Of a stretch of 35,819 bases of DNA, positions 1 to 10,630 are shown piece by piece; positions within the stretch are counted from its first letter, which is position 1; every line of letters starts with the position of its first letter. Source of the DNA: Gamarada debralockiae (taxonomy: Eukaryota; Ascomycota; Leotiomycetes; Helotiales; Hyphodiscaceae); contig NXFV01001284.1 of the NCBI GenBank assembly GCA_002803225.1, forward strand, positions 1 through 35,819. The letters run 5' to 3'. A program made the translations under genes and the position numbers. The notes beneath the pieces are model-generated. The model was not told the origin of the DNA. It saw nothing but the letters and a program-made list of their open reading frames with translations, and made no database searches.

Positions 1-636
1 CTTATGAAGAATCAATGGAACTAGGAAAGCTAGGTGCTACCTTACAAGCACATTACGGTGCAACTTTGTCAAGCGTCTCGAAGCCAGCGACTTACCGTAC
101 CCGACTTTGTCATGGACTTCTATTAACCCTAATATTCATTTCATTCAAGTGAATTTTGACCATATAGTGTCAGAGTGTCTTGAATGCTACGTGGAACCTT
201 CAGGAAGCGACGTGTTTGGCAGAGTAAAGACGGATATATCTACATACAGGTATGTTGTTGCCAGCTCTATATGAATCTCCCGTCAGCGTTCTCCTGTCTG
301 CAAATCCAAGCTTTTCAGTGTTTTCATTGTATATATAGACCTAACTTATATAGGCCCCTTAATACTATTCCACCCACTCCGCCCTCAGATAACCTCACCC
401 GCCCCTACTTCCCAAAAATCACTACGGCATTCCCGTCGAAGTTTCAGTCTCCGCTGGTATTGCACCTGGAGTCAACTACCCGGATACACGCATCGAATTC
501 CCTAAATTCCACCCCTTGCCTTATTTCTCGACTGGAGCAACGCACTAGTTCTTGCATACCTTAAAAACAAAAATAGTGGCGAGGACGAGCATCACCGGAT
601 TTGCATTGCCAGATTATATGGACACAAAGTCAGAAG
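1..636. other. gene-poor left edge, no supported gene
   Basis: No family signature is visible here. One open frame (184-564, plus) would give 126 residues, but it is cysteine- and proline-rich without any recognisable domain, and I do not support it as a gene. The stretch ends at the TA dinucleotide that is the left target-site copy of the adjacent MITE. Confidence 0.5.
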
Positions 637-638
637 TA

Positions 639-1094
639 CAGTAGAACCTCGCTATAAGCATAGCATCGGGAGCCGCATTCATATGCTTATAAGGGAGGTA
701 TGCTTTGTATAAAGGGAATTGATTATTGTCACGTGCGCTTACTAAGTAAGGCACTACTGTACTTAGATCTTTCAGCGTACACTTAAACCTTTGTTTTAGT
801 CATAAGAGCTGTGATAATTTATTTGGCTTAAAAACCCTAGGAATTATCGCATTAGTTAGAGCTCTATAGTGCTTTTTTCCTCTATTCTAACGATATTTGT
901 GGTTGTAGTAATTAAATTATAAGCATATTCAAGGTAAAATTAGGTGTATTCTCAAAATCGGACCCCTAATTATCTAAGCATATGCTTCTAGCGAGGTATG
1001 CTTATTGGCTTACCTAAAAAAAATGGGACCCAAAACTCGATGCTTATTGGTGAGGTATGCTTATAGCGAGGATGCTTATAGCGAGGTTCTACTG
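639..1094. mobile_element. 456-bp pogo/Tc1-mariner-like MITE
   Basis: The ends form a perfect 23-bp terminal inverted repeat. The left end at 639 begins CAGTAGAACCTCGC, and the right end at 1094 is its exact reverse complement. The element is flanked by TA on both sides (637-638 and 1095-1096), the target duplication typical of Tc1/mariner/pogo transposons. CAGT as the outermost bases fits pogo-type ends. Inside, the subterminal motif GAGG-TATGCTTAT or close variants recurs several times near both ends (about 695, 993, 1052 and 1071), as expected for transposase-binding repeats. No transposase frame is present, so movement would depend on an autonomous relative elsewhere. Confidence 0.85.
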
Positions 1095-1348
1095 TAGTGT
1101 GTTATAGATTAATCAATTAATCAACTTTAATCAGATTAAATCTGATTTGATTTGGTTAGTACCTAAAAAATTCAAATCTAATTAGATTTAATCAACAAAA
1201 ATCAAGATTTTAGATGATTTAATCAGATTAATCTTGATTTGGTTGACGATTTTGAGGCTTGATTTGATTCTGATTAAGAGCTGACTTGGTTTGATTTGCT
1301 TTGATCTGATTAATGGCCATTAATCAAATTAAATCATTTAACACACTG
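1095..1348. mobile_element. ATTAATC-rich inverted-repeat element (MITE-like)
   Basis: The left end reads AGTGTGTTA (1096-1104) and the right end TAACACACT (1339-1347). With one extra base on the right the end is CAGTG-type, as in hAT elements. On the left that C is replaced by T, a change a CpA-to-TpA RIP mutation would give. The interior is almost wholly built from ATTAATC/GATTAAAT words in both orientations, so the whole 254 bp can fold on itself. I see no clear target-site duplication. It abuts the preceding MITE, sharing the TA at 1095-1096. Confidence 0.6.
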
Positions 1349-1517
1349 CGAGTTACAGCAGAATTATGAATAAATTAAGTGCACCAGTCGTTCACTACTT
1401 GAAGAGTTGAATACTCATTTATCGATGCCATTCTGTATTTCTTTATGTGATGGGGCTCGAATTTCAAATCTCCAGCTGCTGGAAATCCGCAACACTTCCT
1501 CTCAACCCTAGCATAGT

Positions 1518-2063
1518 CAGTGTTTCCAGTAGTAGAGCTTATTAAATGATATATTACACATATTATCATATAATAACCAAAGACTTCAGACTGTTAATAA
1601 ATAATATAATATAATGTTAGGGTTGGAGATCTAATATAATATAGTTGAGGGCATCTACACCGGCAATATTATTATATAATATTCCTTATTGAGAAGGCCA
1701 GGTGAACATCTTGTGAAAGGCGTAAAGTGGGCAAGTGCTAAAATCAATACCTTTTTTAAAAGGTTTTCATAAAGTTAAAAGATATATTAATGTGTAATAT
1801 ATTTGATTATTAAAATTCGTATATTCTTTAGTACTTAAAATTTTCTAAGTAAACTTAAAGTCACTATTCACAGCCACACGTGATGGTTTTATCACGTGTA
1901 AGGCATAAAATCAATATATCAGATACTACTAGTAATTATTACATGATATAATAATCCCCTTACCTTAAGTAGTGTAATAGAGTCCTGAAAGTCTTCCACT
2001 GACATGAGAAATAGAGGTCCTTAGACGGTAATATATTATTACTTTCCGCTACTGGAAACACTG
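1518..2063. mobile_element. 546-bp hAT-type MITE
   Basis: The termini are a 15-bp inverted repeat, CAGTGTTTCCAGTAG on the left (1518-1532) and its reverse complement at 2049-2063. They are bounded by an 8-bp duplication, AGCATAGT (1510-1517) and AGCATAGC (2064-2071), with one mismatch. A CAGTG end plus an 8-bp duplication is the hallmark of hAT transposons. The interior is AT-rich and has no transposase. It includes a small hairpin, ACACGTGAT (1876-1884) pairing with ATCACGTGT (1891-1899). The right end lies about 50 bp from the stop codon of the tannase gene, inside its probable 3' flank. Confidence 0.8.
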
Positions 2064-2115
2064 AGCATAGCTCACAAGAATATCCTACAAAGTCTGTTTC
2101 GAAATACACGTAAGT

Positions 2116-4110
2116 CTAGTACACTGGAAGCTTAAATGCAGGAAAGGTGTACGTCCAGCTATCAATGGAAGCCTGGTCGTATTCACACTTGAATGTCGAG
2201 CTATTATTGGGCCAGTAAGGACGGGTTGGCCAGGGACAGAGCTCCTGCACTTCGCCTTCATAAGTGCCTGAAGAAACAGTAGCATTGAGTCTGGTCGGCT
2301 CCACACCATTTTCAACCCAGTCAATCATGGTATTCATGTTGTCCTCGGGATATGGGCCGGGCTGAAGCGTATTGGTGCCGCAGTGGGCTGCGCCTGGAAC
2401 AAGGAAGAAACGATACCAGTCTCCAAGAGCTTCAACACTCTCGTTGTATGACAGATCTGGGTACATGATTGTGCGAACTGAGTCATAGTAGTGAATTGAT
2501 GATGCGGGGGGGATGCTGTCGTCGGATTCGCCGTGGTAGTGGATGATCTTCCCGCCGGAGGATTGGAAGGGAGTGATGTCGGGAAGGGTGGTCTGCAAGC
2601 TATCCATATACATCACCATCGCGGAGTTCATCCAGTCAACAAGCGTATCATAGGTGACGTTGTCGAGGGAGGAGAGATTGTCAATGTCGAGCAACTGAAT
2701 AAACTTTGTGACAAACTCGCCACCGGTAGACTTGATGTCCAGCTCCCACGAATCGGTCGTTGAATCATAGGTGGTGGTGGCATCCTCAAACGAAGAAGCA
2801 ACCTGCCACGGAAGGTATGCTCGCTCGCCATCGGAGTTAAAGAGGCCGTCATAAAGGGCTGAAGCGAGAGCAACACCATTGGCGGAGACGGTTCCGCTCT
2901 GGGCTGGCTGATAGCTCGACGAGCTACTTGACTGTCTCTTGGTCTTCGAACTGAAGGAGAAACCAAGCGAAGTGCTGTTCTCAGCTGCGCAGTAATAAGA
3001 TTCACCGAGAGTCGTATTCAGGTTGAAGTTGAGCTTGCAGAGATCTGTTCGTGATACGACGCCGTCTGTTCTGCCGTCGAGGGCATCGCAAGAAGAAATA
3101 GTGAGGTTCACAATCTTTTCCATCTCACATGGTGATGGAAAGTAATCCATAGTCTGCTCCACAACGTTGGAAAACAGATGGTTCTGTGAAGCTTGGAGTT
3201 AATAGGCTTTCCAAAATTAGAGGAGGTTTCATCGACAAGGATTACTTACAACTTGTTGTTGGCCATAACGGAAGGCTGGAGCACCCACAACCACACCGTC
3301 ATACTCTTCACCCCAGCGCTGGACTTGACTCCAACCTTCTCGTCCACCGTCGGAGCATCCTTCGTAGTAGGTATAGATCTTAGTATCCGTATCTAAGCCG
3401 TAGAATCCTGGAGTAATGGCCTTTCCAACGATCGTCATCTCGCCAAGTGCCTTGTACGCAAACATGTACACATTGTCGTAGTTGATCGATCCGTTTCCGG
3501 TCAGGACAACCTACCATAAACGGGGAGTTAGTAATTGCCTCTTCTAGAAAGTCTCAAGAGTACGGCCGTAAGAATAGAGCAGATTTCGCTCCTTTTAGGC
3601 TGTGGTTGCAGCAAACGGAGCACAAGAGGTAAAATTTGAGTAGCTCTAGGAGTAGAAGACATAGAGCCCGGTCATGCTTACGTCGTCAAGAGCGTAGGTG
3701 AACGCATCGTAGCCTGCATTGGTGACACCAGCAACAGCACCATAGGCGAGGCCTCCAGTCGGATTGGAGTTAAGACTGTACCCTCCTCCACCGCCGACGT
3801 AGAAGCGGTTTTGGAAGTCGTCGGGGCTTGGGAGAGTGTACCAGACAACGACCTCATCCTTGCCGGGATGTGCATAGGTGATAGTCACGTTGCAGTAGCT
3901 GTAAGCTGTAGTACTGCCCATGCTAGTTGCGTTAGAGACTGTGTTCGCTGTCACGGACGATGGGATCAAGCTAATGCCTAACAACGTCCCGTTGGCGGGC
4001 AGAGCCGCCTGCACGTTCGATACGGTGCATACGTCAGCAAGGGATGCAGCATTTGCTGTCGCAGCAAGAGCTGTGACAGTTGTGACAGCTGTGCGCACAG
4101 ATAGACGCAT
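2116..4110 (-). CDS. secreted tannase/feruloyl esterase family protein
   Basis: Three exons, 4110-3682, 3510-3250 and 3183-2116, with introns GTAAGC...TAG and GTAAGT...CAG, give 585 residues, normal for the family. The protein starts with a secretion signal (MRLSVRTAVTTVTALAATANA). The esterase fold carries the CS-D-HC arrangement: Cys195-Ser196 in YYEGCSDGGREG, Asp451/452 in HGESDDSIPP, and His497-Cys498 in GAAHCG. Cys195 and Cys498 should bridge the nucleophile to the catalytic histidine. A calcium-loop motif (DALDGRTDGVV) starts near residue 263. A dibasic KTKRQ at 310-314 sits where family members can be cut by Kex2. Known members hydrolyse gallate or hydroxycinnamate esters outside the cell; which substrate applies here cannot be read. 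The gene stands alone among transposon remnants. Confidence 0.93.
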
Positions 4111-4320
4111 AGTCGGATCGGAATAAACGGAAGAAAGGATAAGATAAAGAATGGAATGGCAAGACTGAGCCTGATTGTTCGCAGTTAGTTGTGAGGACTG
4201 CAGACCTCATATAAATATGTACTATAGAGGCTATACTTGCTCATGGCATGGATGATGGCTCGAGTGGAAAGTCGATCGCAATCTTCGAATACCATGGATA
4301 GAACGACTCACCAAATTGTG
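4111..4320 (-). promoter_or_regulatory. probable tannase promoter region
   Basis: This is the upstream flank of the tannase start. An AT-rich TATTTATA-type segment (4210-4217 read on the minus strand) lies about 100 bp before the start codon and could serve as a core promoter. The region is closed off by the 123-bp MITE, so only about 210 bp of unique upstream DNA separates the gene from the element. Confidence 0.35.
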
Positions 4321-4322
4321 TA

Positions 4323-4445
4323 CTACGTATCAGGCCGAAATATTGTAACGAAGCAGGGGGGTTCCAGGCTGGCACAGACCATATTATAAACAAAGCCACC
4401 CTTTCACACTCTGGTCTCGCTACATTATTTCGGCCTGATACGTTG
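4323..4445. mobile_element. 123-bp TA-flanked MITE
   Basis: Arms of about 25 bp mirror each other with two mismatches. The left arm at 4323 contains ACGTATCAGGCCGAAATA, and the right arm, ending at 4445, is its reverse complement. TA flanks both sides (4321-4322 and 4446-4447), the Tc1/mariner target duplication. The 70-bp interior has no coding capacity. A further fragment with the same CAGGCCGAA word occurs as a small hairpin at 4712-4725 (stems AGGCCG/CGGCCT), perhaps a relic of another copy. The element lies in the upstream region of the tannase gene. Confidence 0.7.
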
Positions 4446-4447
4446 TA

Positions 4448-5769
4448 AGTCAAACCACAATGCTAGTCACATCATAGAGTACACGTACTCCGTAGTCAGT
4501 CCTAACAACCCTTCTGCGAATCGTAATCTTGGCCTGAGTCTTCGAGAACAGTAAACATGAAACAATACAGGGGCGGCGGCCATACTTAGGCGGGACGTAC
4601 ATCCGGGCTGTGCTGCGCATTTCCTCTTTTCTTCTCATCACAAGTTGCGGAATCCACAACGATGCATAAACTTTCCTCGGCAATCCCCACCACAGACACC
4701 TGATCTTTTATAGGCCGTTCGGCCTGACAAAGAGCACAATTTGACCCGTATTTCATGAGCCACTTGCCTAGAGACTGATTAAAAGATATAATTTTAACAT
4801 ATTTGCAGAGCCTAATAGAAGAATCCGGGAGACGTCTATTCTTAGAAGAACCATCAATGCTTCAAAATCAATAAATACCACAAAGCAAACAAGGCACGCC
4901 TATCGGGCTGTGTAGCATTGTCAACAACGTCATACTATATTAGATAACAGGGTGCCACAACAGCCGCGCGGCACATCCCCTCCGTGTGGAGAAGAAGATG
5001 TGGTGGCTTGATCAATCGGAGTCGCTACTGTATTGGGCAACTGAACCGTGAAGTCCGACAGTTGCGGATTAAGTTCTAGGTCCATAGATTATAATAGACA
5101 CGTCCCTTGGTCCTTCCAAATCGCAATTGGATGAACATGCGGAGATAGTACGCGGCGACTTTTCAGGTGTCCGCAAAAATTTATATTGCTTCAACGCTTA
5201 CCACGTCCCACTGCATTCTACACAATCGGCAGAACGAATCGTCTAGCTTCAGGCAAGCACCACCAGCGCGGCCGCGCCCACTGGATATCCCAAGAGAAGA
5301 GACACTTGCACAATGAAGGGCCCAGAGAATCAAGAGCTACTAGAGCATATAGCGTTTGAAGAAGAAGCAAGGGGGGCACTCCTATACAGGCGGACGTACA
5401 GCGCTCCCTGAGGCACAGTTCTTGAGATACCAGTACCATCTTCAGTGTTGGTCAGCTTCTCGACTCCAGTTCACATAGTTCTGGAAGTATGGCACATGGA
5501 TTAGCCATATAACTTAAGGCCACATAAGAGTGAGGTTAAGTAGGTGAAGTCTCTGACTCCACCCAATTATACAGCCAATGCCGTCTTAGTCAATATTTAG
5601 GGCTAGAGCCTGAGCCCCTGACTTGTTATTGCTCCATGGAGAGAGTAATTACTAGTACTCTCTACCATGTTCCATTAGAGTGGTAGTGGAGCGAGTTTGT
5701 GGAATTGGAGCACTTAGCATCTTAGCACTTATAACAACAGACCTATTGTTAAGTCTATAGAGATTGCAG
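4448..5769. other. gene-poor interval
   Basis: No supported gene. Open frames are short (about 70 residues) and featureless. The segment 5635-5700 is rich in inverted repeats: AGAGAGTA and TACTCTCT face each other across 8 bases near 5640-5663, and GCTCC/GGAGC flank them further out. This looks like decayed mobile DNA, but I cannot name a family. Confidence 0.4.
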
Positions 5770-6560
5770 TCTGTTGGTTGGAATTGCCTAATCAGGTATA
5801 GCCTGTATTTTCCCCTCTTTTATGATATAAGAGAGCTCTTCCCCTCCTTGTATTTCAGCTCCTGAGATATCAGCCAGGTCTAGAAATGCCACTATATTTC
5901 GCCCCCAAAATACAGCTCAACTGACACAGTCCATCAATCACAGCTAGTCATCAGTTAAGATAATACCTATTTGCCATTAGTAAAGCGAGAGACACAGCTT
6001 CCACACATAGTAGAACTTGATCCACTGCTTCAATGGTTAAATGACTTCACTCTCTATGACGAAGAGCACCTTAGGAGCCTCCAACTGAGTCACAACAGTG
6101 CTATACCACTATTACTCTCGGATGAGAGCGTATGAGCGGTAATATTGGAACGTGACACCTGAGTCATAACCCACTTGACCCTGTTGCCTAGGGTATGAGT
6201 CACTACGCTGTATAAATAGCCCTTGGCCACTACTCTCTAAATGTCAAGCTGCTTTCACATTCTACAAATCTGACCTCGCAACAGGTAAGGTCTACGGAAG
6301 TTATAATGACAAGTAAATCCGATGTAGTACAACTCTCTCCAGCTCCTCTAAATGTTAAAGAAGCCGAGTAACACTGTAACAAAAGCCTAGGTTTAGGCTT
6401 CAGGAAGAAGCAACAAGAGCCTAGGTCTAGGCTCAGGAGATCATAAAAACCAGGAAACCCAGAAGGCCGAGCTACGGAAGCCCTGAATTACTAGATTCTG
6501 GCGACTCCGAAGGAGTCGGGGACACCGATACTAGCCCAGTCTAGCTAGATAGCAGTAGCT
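5770..6560 (+). mobile_element. probable LTR-retroelement debris
   Basis: Two pieces resemble retroelement ends. Around 5772-5935, a TGTTGG start is followed by a TATAAGAGAG-type box and CTCCTTGTATTTCAG, the style of copia LTRs. Around 6150-6290, TATAAATAG is followed by a short transcript-like leader. Just after it an ATG (6307) opens a short frame that stops after 20 codons, and more in-frame stops follow, consistent with a broken gag-like start. No reverse transcriptase, integrase or matching second LTR is visible. The assignment rests on resemblance only. Confidence 0.3.
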
Positions 6561-7414
6561 AGTAGCTGAGTACAAGTAAGGCTACTGGCCGTACTTGGGC
6601 ATGGCAAGCTTGAGTTCATCTCTCTTACAGACTGCAAGCATTGAAGGTACTGACCTACTTTCCCCAAGGTAAACAGTAATATCACTACTATTCTACTGCC
6701 TTCCTTAGACCTTGCTACTACTCTGAGATACTGTGATCCCTCCTGTTGCCCTCAAACTGCCTTGGCTATTACAAACACATCCTAAGAATAGCTGATAGAT
6801 CCTGAGATTATAGACCTGCGATAATTAGCTAGGCATTTCTTGCTGACCTAGATAAATCGACCGGCTTATATGGAAGACTCAGGGAAGCTCATAGCAGATA
6901 GTGATTCGCATCCGTCATTTCCACCCCCCAATCCAATGCTACTCTGATTAGTACTAGCGTTCCAAATCTTGCAAAATCCACTCTCGTCCGCTTGGAGACA
7001 ATGAATCCACGCGGCTGCACAAGAAACATTAGATGGCTCGGATCCGACGAAGTCGGTCAGCTGATTGAAGTGAACGAATGGGACCAGTACCTACCTCCAT
7101 CGCCTCAGGTATAAGCTTCTCAGGACGAATGGCACACCTGCGTGCAAAAGGGCAGCAGTCAGAGTAAGAAGACTCCTTAGCAGGCACGATGACGAGGAAA
7201 TGGGGCTCAAATTGATCGCTTTTATTTCGTTTGGCCTGCTGTGAATGTCTACGTGCAACTCCTCGCTTAACCATGAATTCCGGCCTCGAAATCCTTGCCA
7301 CTCAATGCCCATAAAATACAACTCGACTCAGAAGTGATGTGACACCAACTGAGTGCTTGATTGGATACGCCTCGAATATCGTCAACCCCATGAATTTATA
7401 TATCTTTGCCACAA
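6561..7414. other. gene-poor interval before iws1
   Basis: I see no gene. Two overlapping short minus-strand frames at 7029-7321 have no recognisable domain. The last part is the 3' flank of the minus-strand IWS1 gene. Confidence 0.4.
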
Positions 7415-8865
7415 TCATGATCTCTTCTTCCCTTGCTTCGCAGTCATCTTCCGGAAAGCTTCCATACCACCTGCACCAATCGGTCTCGCAGATGGATCCA
7501 GGCCTTTGCTAGCGTCGAATGTACTCTTCGGAGCGACGGTATAGCTTGCATTGGTAGTCTCAAGGCGAGCTCTGTTGCTCTTGACTGGTTGGGCAAGGAC
7601 ACGTTCTCGTTCTCGGTCACGCGTGGACAGACCGACTCGTTGAGAGGCCATTTGTGAGGATTGAGTGCCAGAAGGTCGCAGTGCAAGTTGTGCGGCCCTG
7701 CAGGAATATTAGTGAACGCTTTAAGACATAACTTTCTACAAAACTTACTGATAATCGAACTCTCTTGTCGCGACCTTGCGCTTCTTGTAGTCGTCGCTTC
7801 GCTTCAAAATTGGTCTTGACCATTCTCCCAATAATCGTTCTGCTATGCGCTTGATACCGATCTCGGGCTTCTTGCTCTTTGTGTAATATAGAACTACCTT
7901 GCCGATTCCACTACTCAGCAAAGCTTCCTTCTCGATCGGCAAGCGTACCAGGGCGGCAAAAAGATCTCGTTGGATGTTGTATGCGGGAAGGCTTCCATCG
8001 TTCAAGGGTTCGAGGAAGAACTTAACAGATTGGAGGAAATTGGTATCGGGGTCGACAATGGAGTGTTGGACAGTGTTTCGGTTGAGGAGGGCAACGACTT
8101 CTGGGAGCATCTTGAGTTTGTGGATAGCAGGTTGGCCTTTTTCTCGTGCGTTGTTATCGGCCTCGCAAGCTTGTTCCATACGTATCTTCAAAGCCGCGAT
8201 CTCGTCATCGAAAGCCTCTTCGAGATCCTAATACCATATTAGACCAATATTGTAGTTGAACAAAGGAAACATACCACTTCATCCTTCTTGCGTCGTCTCT
8301 TATTGGGGTTTTTCAAAGCGGCATCCATCGCCCTATCCAAAGCCCGCTTTCTCCTCTCCTCGGGTGTCAAGTTCTCCTCATTTTCAGGCGTTGGTTGTCT
8401 CCGCTCTCGGGCCCGATCTCTATCCTTTCTCTCCCCATCATGTCTGATGCTCTTCGGCTTTCGAATTCTCTTTCCATCAAGTTCCTCTCCATCCGGGTCC
8501 TCATCCTCATCACGGCGTCTCTTCTTCTTCTCTCGCTTTCCTTCCTTGGGTTTCTTGCCATCGTCTGCGCGCTTTCTCTTGCTGGCTTTTAGGGTTCTGG
8601 CAATATCCTCATCTATGCCCACTAATGGTCTATCCTCCAAAGCGACAGTCGTTGGATCGAAATCTGCGAATTCAGCCTCGTCGACTTCGGAGAGTTCAGA
8701 CTCGTTTCCAGATAGGTCGTCGTCATCATCATCTGGGTCCTCCCTGTTTGAATCGTTGTCCATATCCAGATCGGGATTTGCTGCGGGAGGGGTGGGGTTA
8801 TTTTCTTCTTCTTCGGAAACGGGTCTATGGCCAGCTTCTGGAAGCGGCGAGTCGATGTCTGACAT
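7415..8865 (-). CDS. iws1: transcription elongation factor IWS1/Spn1
   Basis: Three exons, 8865-8275, 8227-7749 and 7697-7415, give 450 residues. Introns begin GTATGT and GTAAGT and end TAG and CAG. The first 200 residues are acidic then strongly basic (KREKKKRRR, RKPKSIRHDGERKDRDRARE), a disordered arm typical of IWS1. Residues about 235-340 form the TFIIS N-terminal (LW) domain, seen in FLQSVKFFLEPLNDGSLPAY, LFAALVRLPI and RLLGEWSRPILKR. The basic C-terminus ends KQGKKRS. IWS1 binds Spt6 and travels with RNA polymerase II in the nucleus, coupling elongation to histone modification and mRNA export. It is transcribed divergently from the Brl1-like gene. The order of charged arm then LW domain makes the call firm. 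Confidence 0.93.
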
Positions 8866-9230
8866 GGTGGAGTTTGAAAGGGCGAGGAGGGAACGTTAAA
8901 GCCGAGGATGAACGAGGACGAGTGCGACCTTTGTAGCTAGATGTCGAGAGGTCGCGAAAATGTAGATAGTGAATTAGGGTGACTTCGTGAAGTGAAATGG
9001 TGAATTGTTTGCGTCTGCCTGAAGGCGTCTTGGTGTTGTCGAAGTTGATTGAGCTTCCCATTGATATTTCCCCAGGGACCGCTGCGCTAACCGAAAGAGC
9101 GTTAGCTTTCAAACCTTAAATCCGAGGCTGACAGTTTGTTTTGGTAAACAAAGTGAAGCTTGAAGCTCCTTCCCGTCAACTTCTTGCTTGTTTTGCTCTT
9201 CACTTATTTGCAATTATAATGTTCAGTAAT
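8866..9230. promoter_or_regulatory. shared divergent promoter, iws1 / brl1-like
   Basis: A 365-bp space separates the start codons of two outward-facing housekeeping genes, so it must hold both promoters and both 5' leaders. No clear TATA box is visible. Confidence 0.5.
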
Positions 9231-10630
9231 ATGTCAAAACGATCGCACGAAAGTCCAATGGACTGGGAATGGCAGGACTCTCAAGGACCCTCTGACCCTA
9301 CCTCTCCTTTTGCACAATTTAGAGGAGCTCAAGGACCAAAACGTGGGTTGAAGCTCCGAATCGCAACGTCGACAAGATGATAAGCTAACTTATATTTATA
9401 GGAGGATTCGAGTCTTCACAGCCAAAAAGTTCTTTCATAGCAGCATCATCTACACCTGCACCTCAATTTCGCAATCCCTCGTTTACAACACCGCGCAAAG
9501 CCTTCGACCCAGACCTTTTCTCAGAGACATCAGGCGCAGAGTCGTCGCCGGCAGACAACGCAGACGCGGAGGACACACCAGAACTACCCAAAAATACGAA
9601 AGCCATGACAGCCTTCAACGAGGAGAGCTCGGTGAAACAGCCCATCTTCGGACGGTATGGAGCTGGGTTCTTGGGAAGCAGTCCAGGAAGAGCGGAACAA
9701 CGAAGGGGAAAATATGGAAACGCCCTTGTGAATAAGGTCCGCAAGCGCAAGAGGATAGAACGAGACTATGCGATTACCCAAGGAACACGAGGAGGCTCGG
9801 ACACAGAGTCAGATGGAGAGTCAAGACCTAGAAGCAAGGGCAAACACATGAAAACGGAGGGCAGCATCGGTGGTTGGTGGTCGTCCTTCCTGCACGGCAT
9901 CGAATCGCACCCAAACCTCCCGAACATTCTCTCCTACTACGCACAACTCACCCTCAACTTCTTCCTTGCTGGCTTAGCTATCTACGGTCTCTGGAGCTTC
10001 TGGGTAACGATCCAAGCGGACGTCAACAAGGCTTCCGAAGACGCGACCTCCCTTGTGGTGGCCGAAATGGCGAAATGTGCAAAGGACTACGTCGACAACG
10101 GCTGCGCAAAACCGACCAGACCGCCGGCCCTTGAAGCTGTGTGCGATAACTGGGAGCACTGCATGAATCGGGACCCCAACTCCGTTGGACGAGCGAAAAT
10201 TAGCGCCCATACATTTGCGCAGATCTTCAACAGCTTCATTGAGCCTATATCCTACAAGGCTATGGTATGTTTAGTTGTCTTTACGACCATTATGTCCCTG
10301 TGAACTTGAAAACTCATCCGCATGCAGATCTTCGTCGTCCTCGTCGTCACTGCCGCCATACTAGTCAACAACCTCGCCTTTGGCATGTTTCGCAAACCCA
10401 CACACCCACATCCTGTCCCATCATACTTCGCCCCTCATCCTACACCCGCCCAGAACTTCCAGTGGGGACCTCCGCCGCAGACTCCCCAACACAACATTCA
10501 GTACGATATTTACGGCACTCCGTTTCCGGCGATCATGCCAAGCCAAACACCTAGTCAAAGGAGTCCGAGCAAGGGCAACCGAAGTCCAAGTAAAGGGAAC
10601 AGAAGTCCGAGTAAAGGAGATCGTTATTAG
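9231..10630 (+). CDS. brl1: Brl1/Brr6 family nuclear-envelope protein
   Basis: Exons 9231-9342, 9402-10264 and 10328-10630 give 425 residues. I chose the ATG at 9231 (MSKRSHESPMDWEWQ); an in-frame ATG at 9219 would add four residues. The basic, disordered N-terminal half precedes the conserved domain: first membrane segment about 215-240 (YYAQLTLNFFLAGLAIYGLW), a lumenal loop with four cysteines (263, 272, 285 and 291) that form the family's disulphide pairs, and a second membrane segment about 326-345, starting directly at the third exon. Brl1/Brr6 proteins span the inner nuclear membrane, influence lipid composition and help nuclear pore assembly. The tail ends in three SPSKGNR-type repeats. 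Brl1 and Brr6 are hard to tell apart by eye, and many filamentous fungi have one. Confidence 0.88.
10558..10625 (+). repeat. three 21-bp in-frame repeats encoding SPSKGNR
   Basis: Three tandem units near the 3' end of the Brl1-like gene encode SPSKGNR, SPSKGNR and SPSKGDR, each with small base differences. They give a basic tail rich in Ser-Pro sites, likely exposed to the nucleoplasm or cytosol. Confidence 0.8.

Noticed and set aside
184..564. 126-residue frame at the left edge
   Set aside because: Composition is unlike a protein domain, there is no start context or homology-like motif, and it lies in transposon-rich DNA.
8288..8899. 203-residue plus-strand frame opposite iws1
   Set aside because: It is Ser/Leu-rich low complexity, exactly what the complement of the charged IWS1 N-terminus yields, and it spans an intron of that gene.
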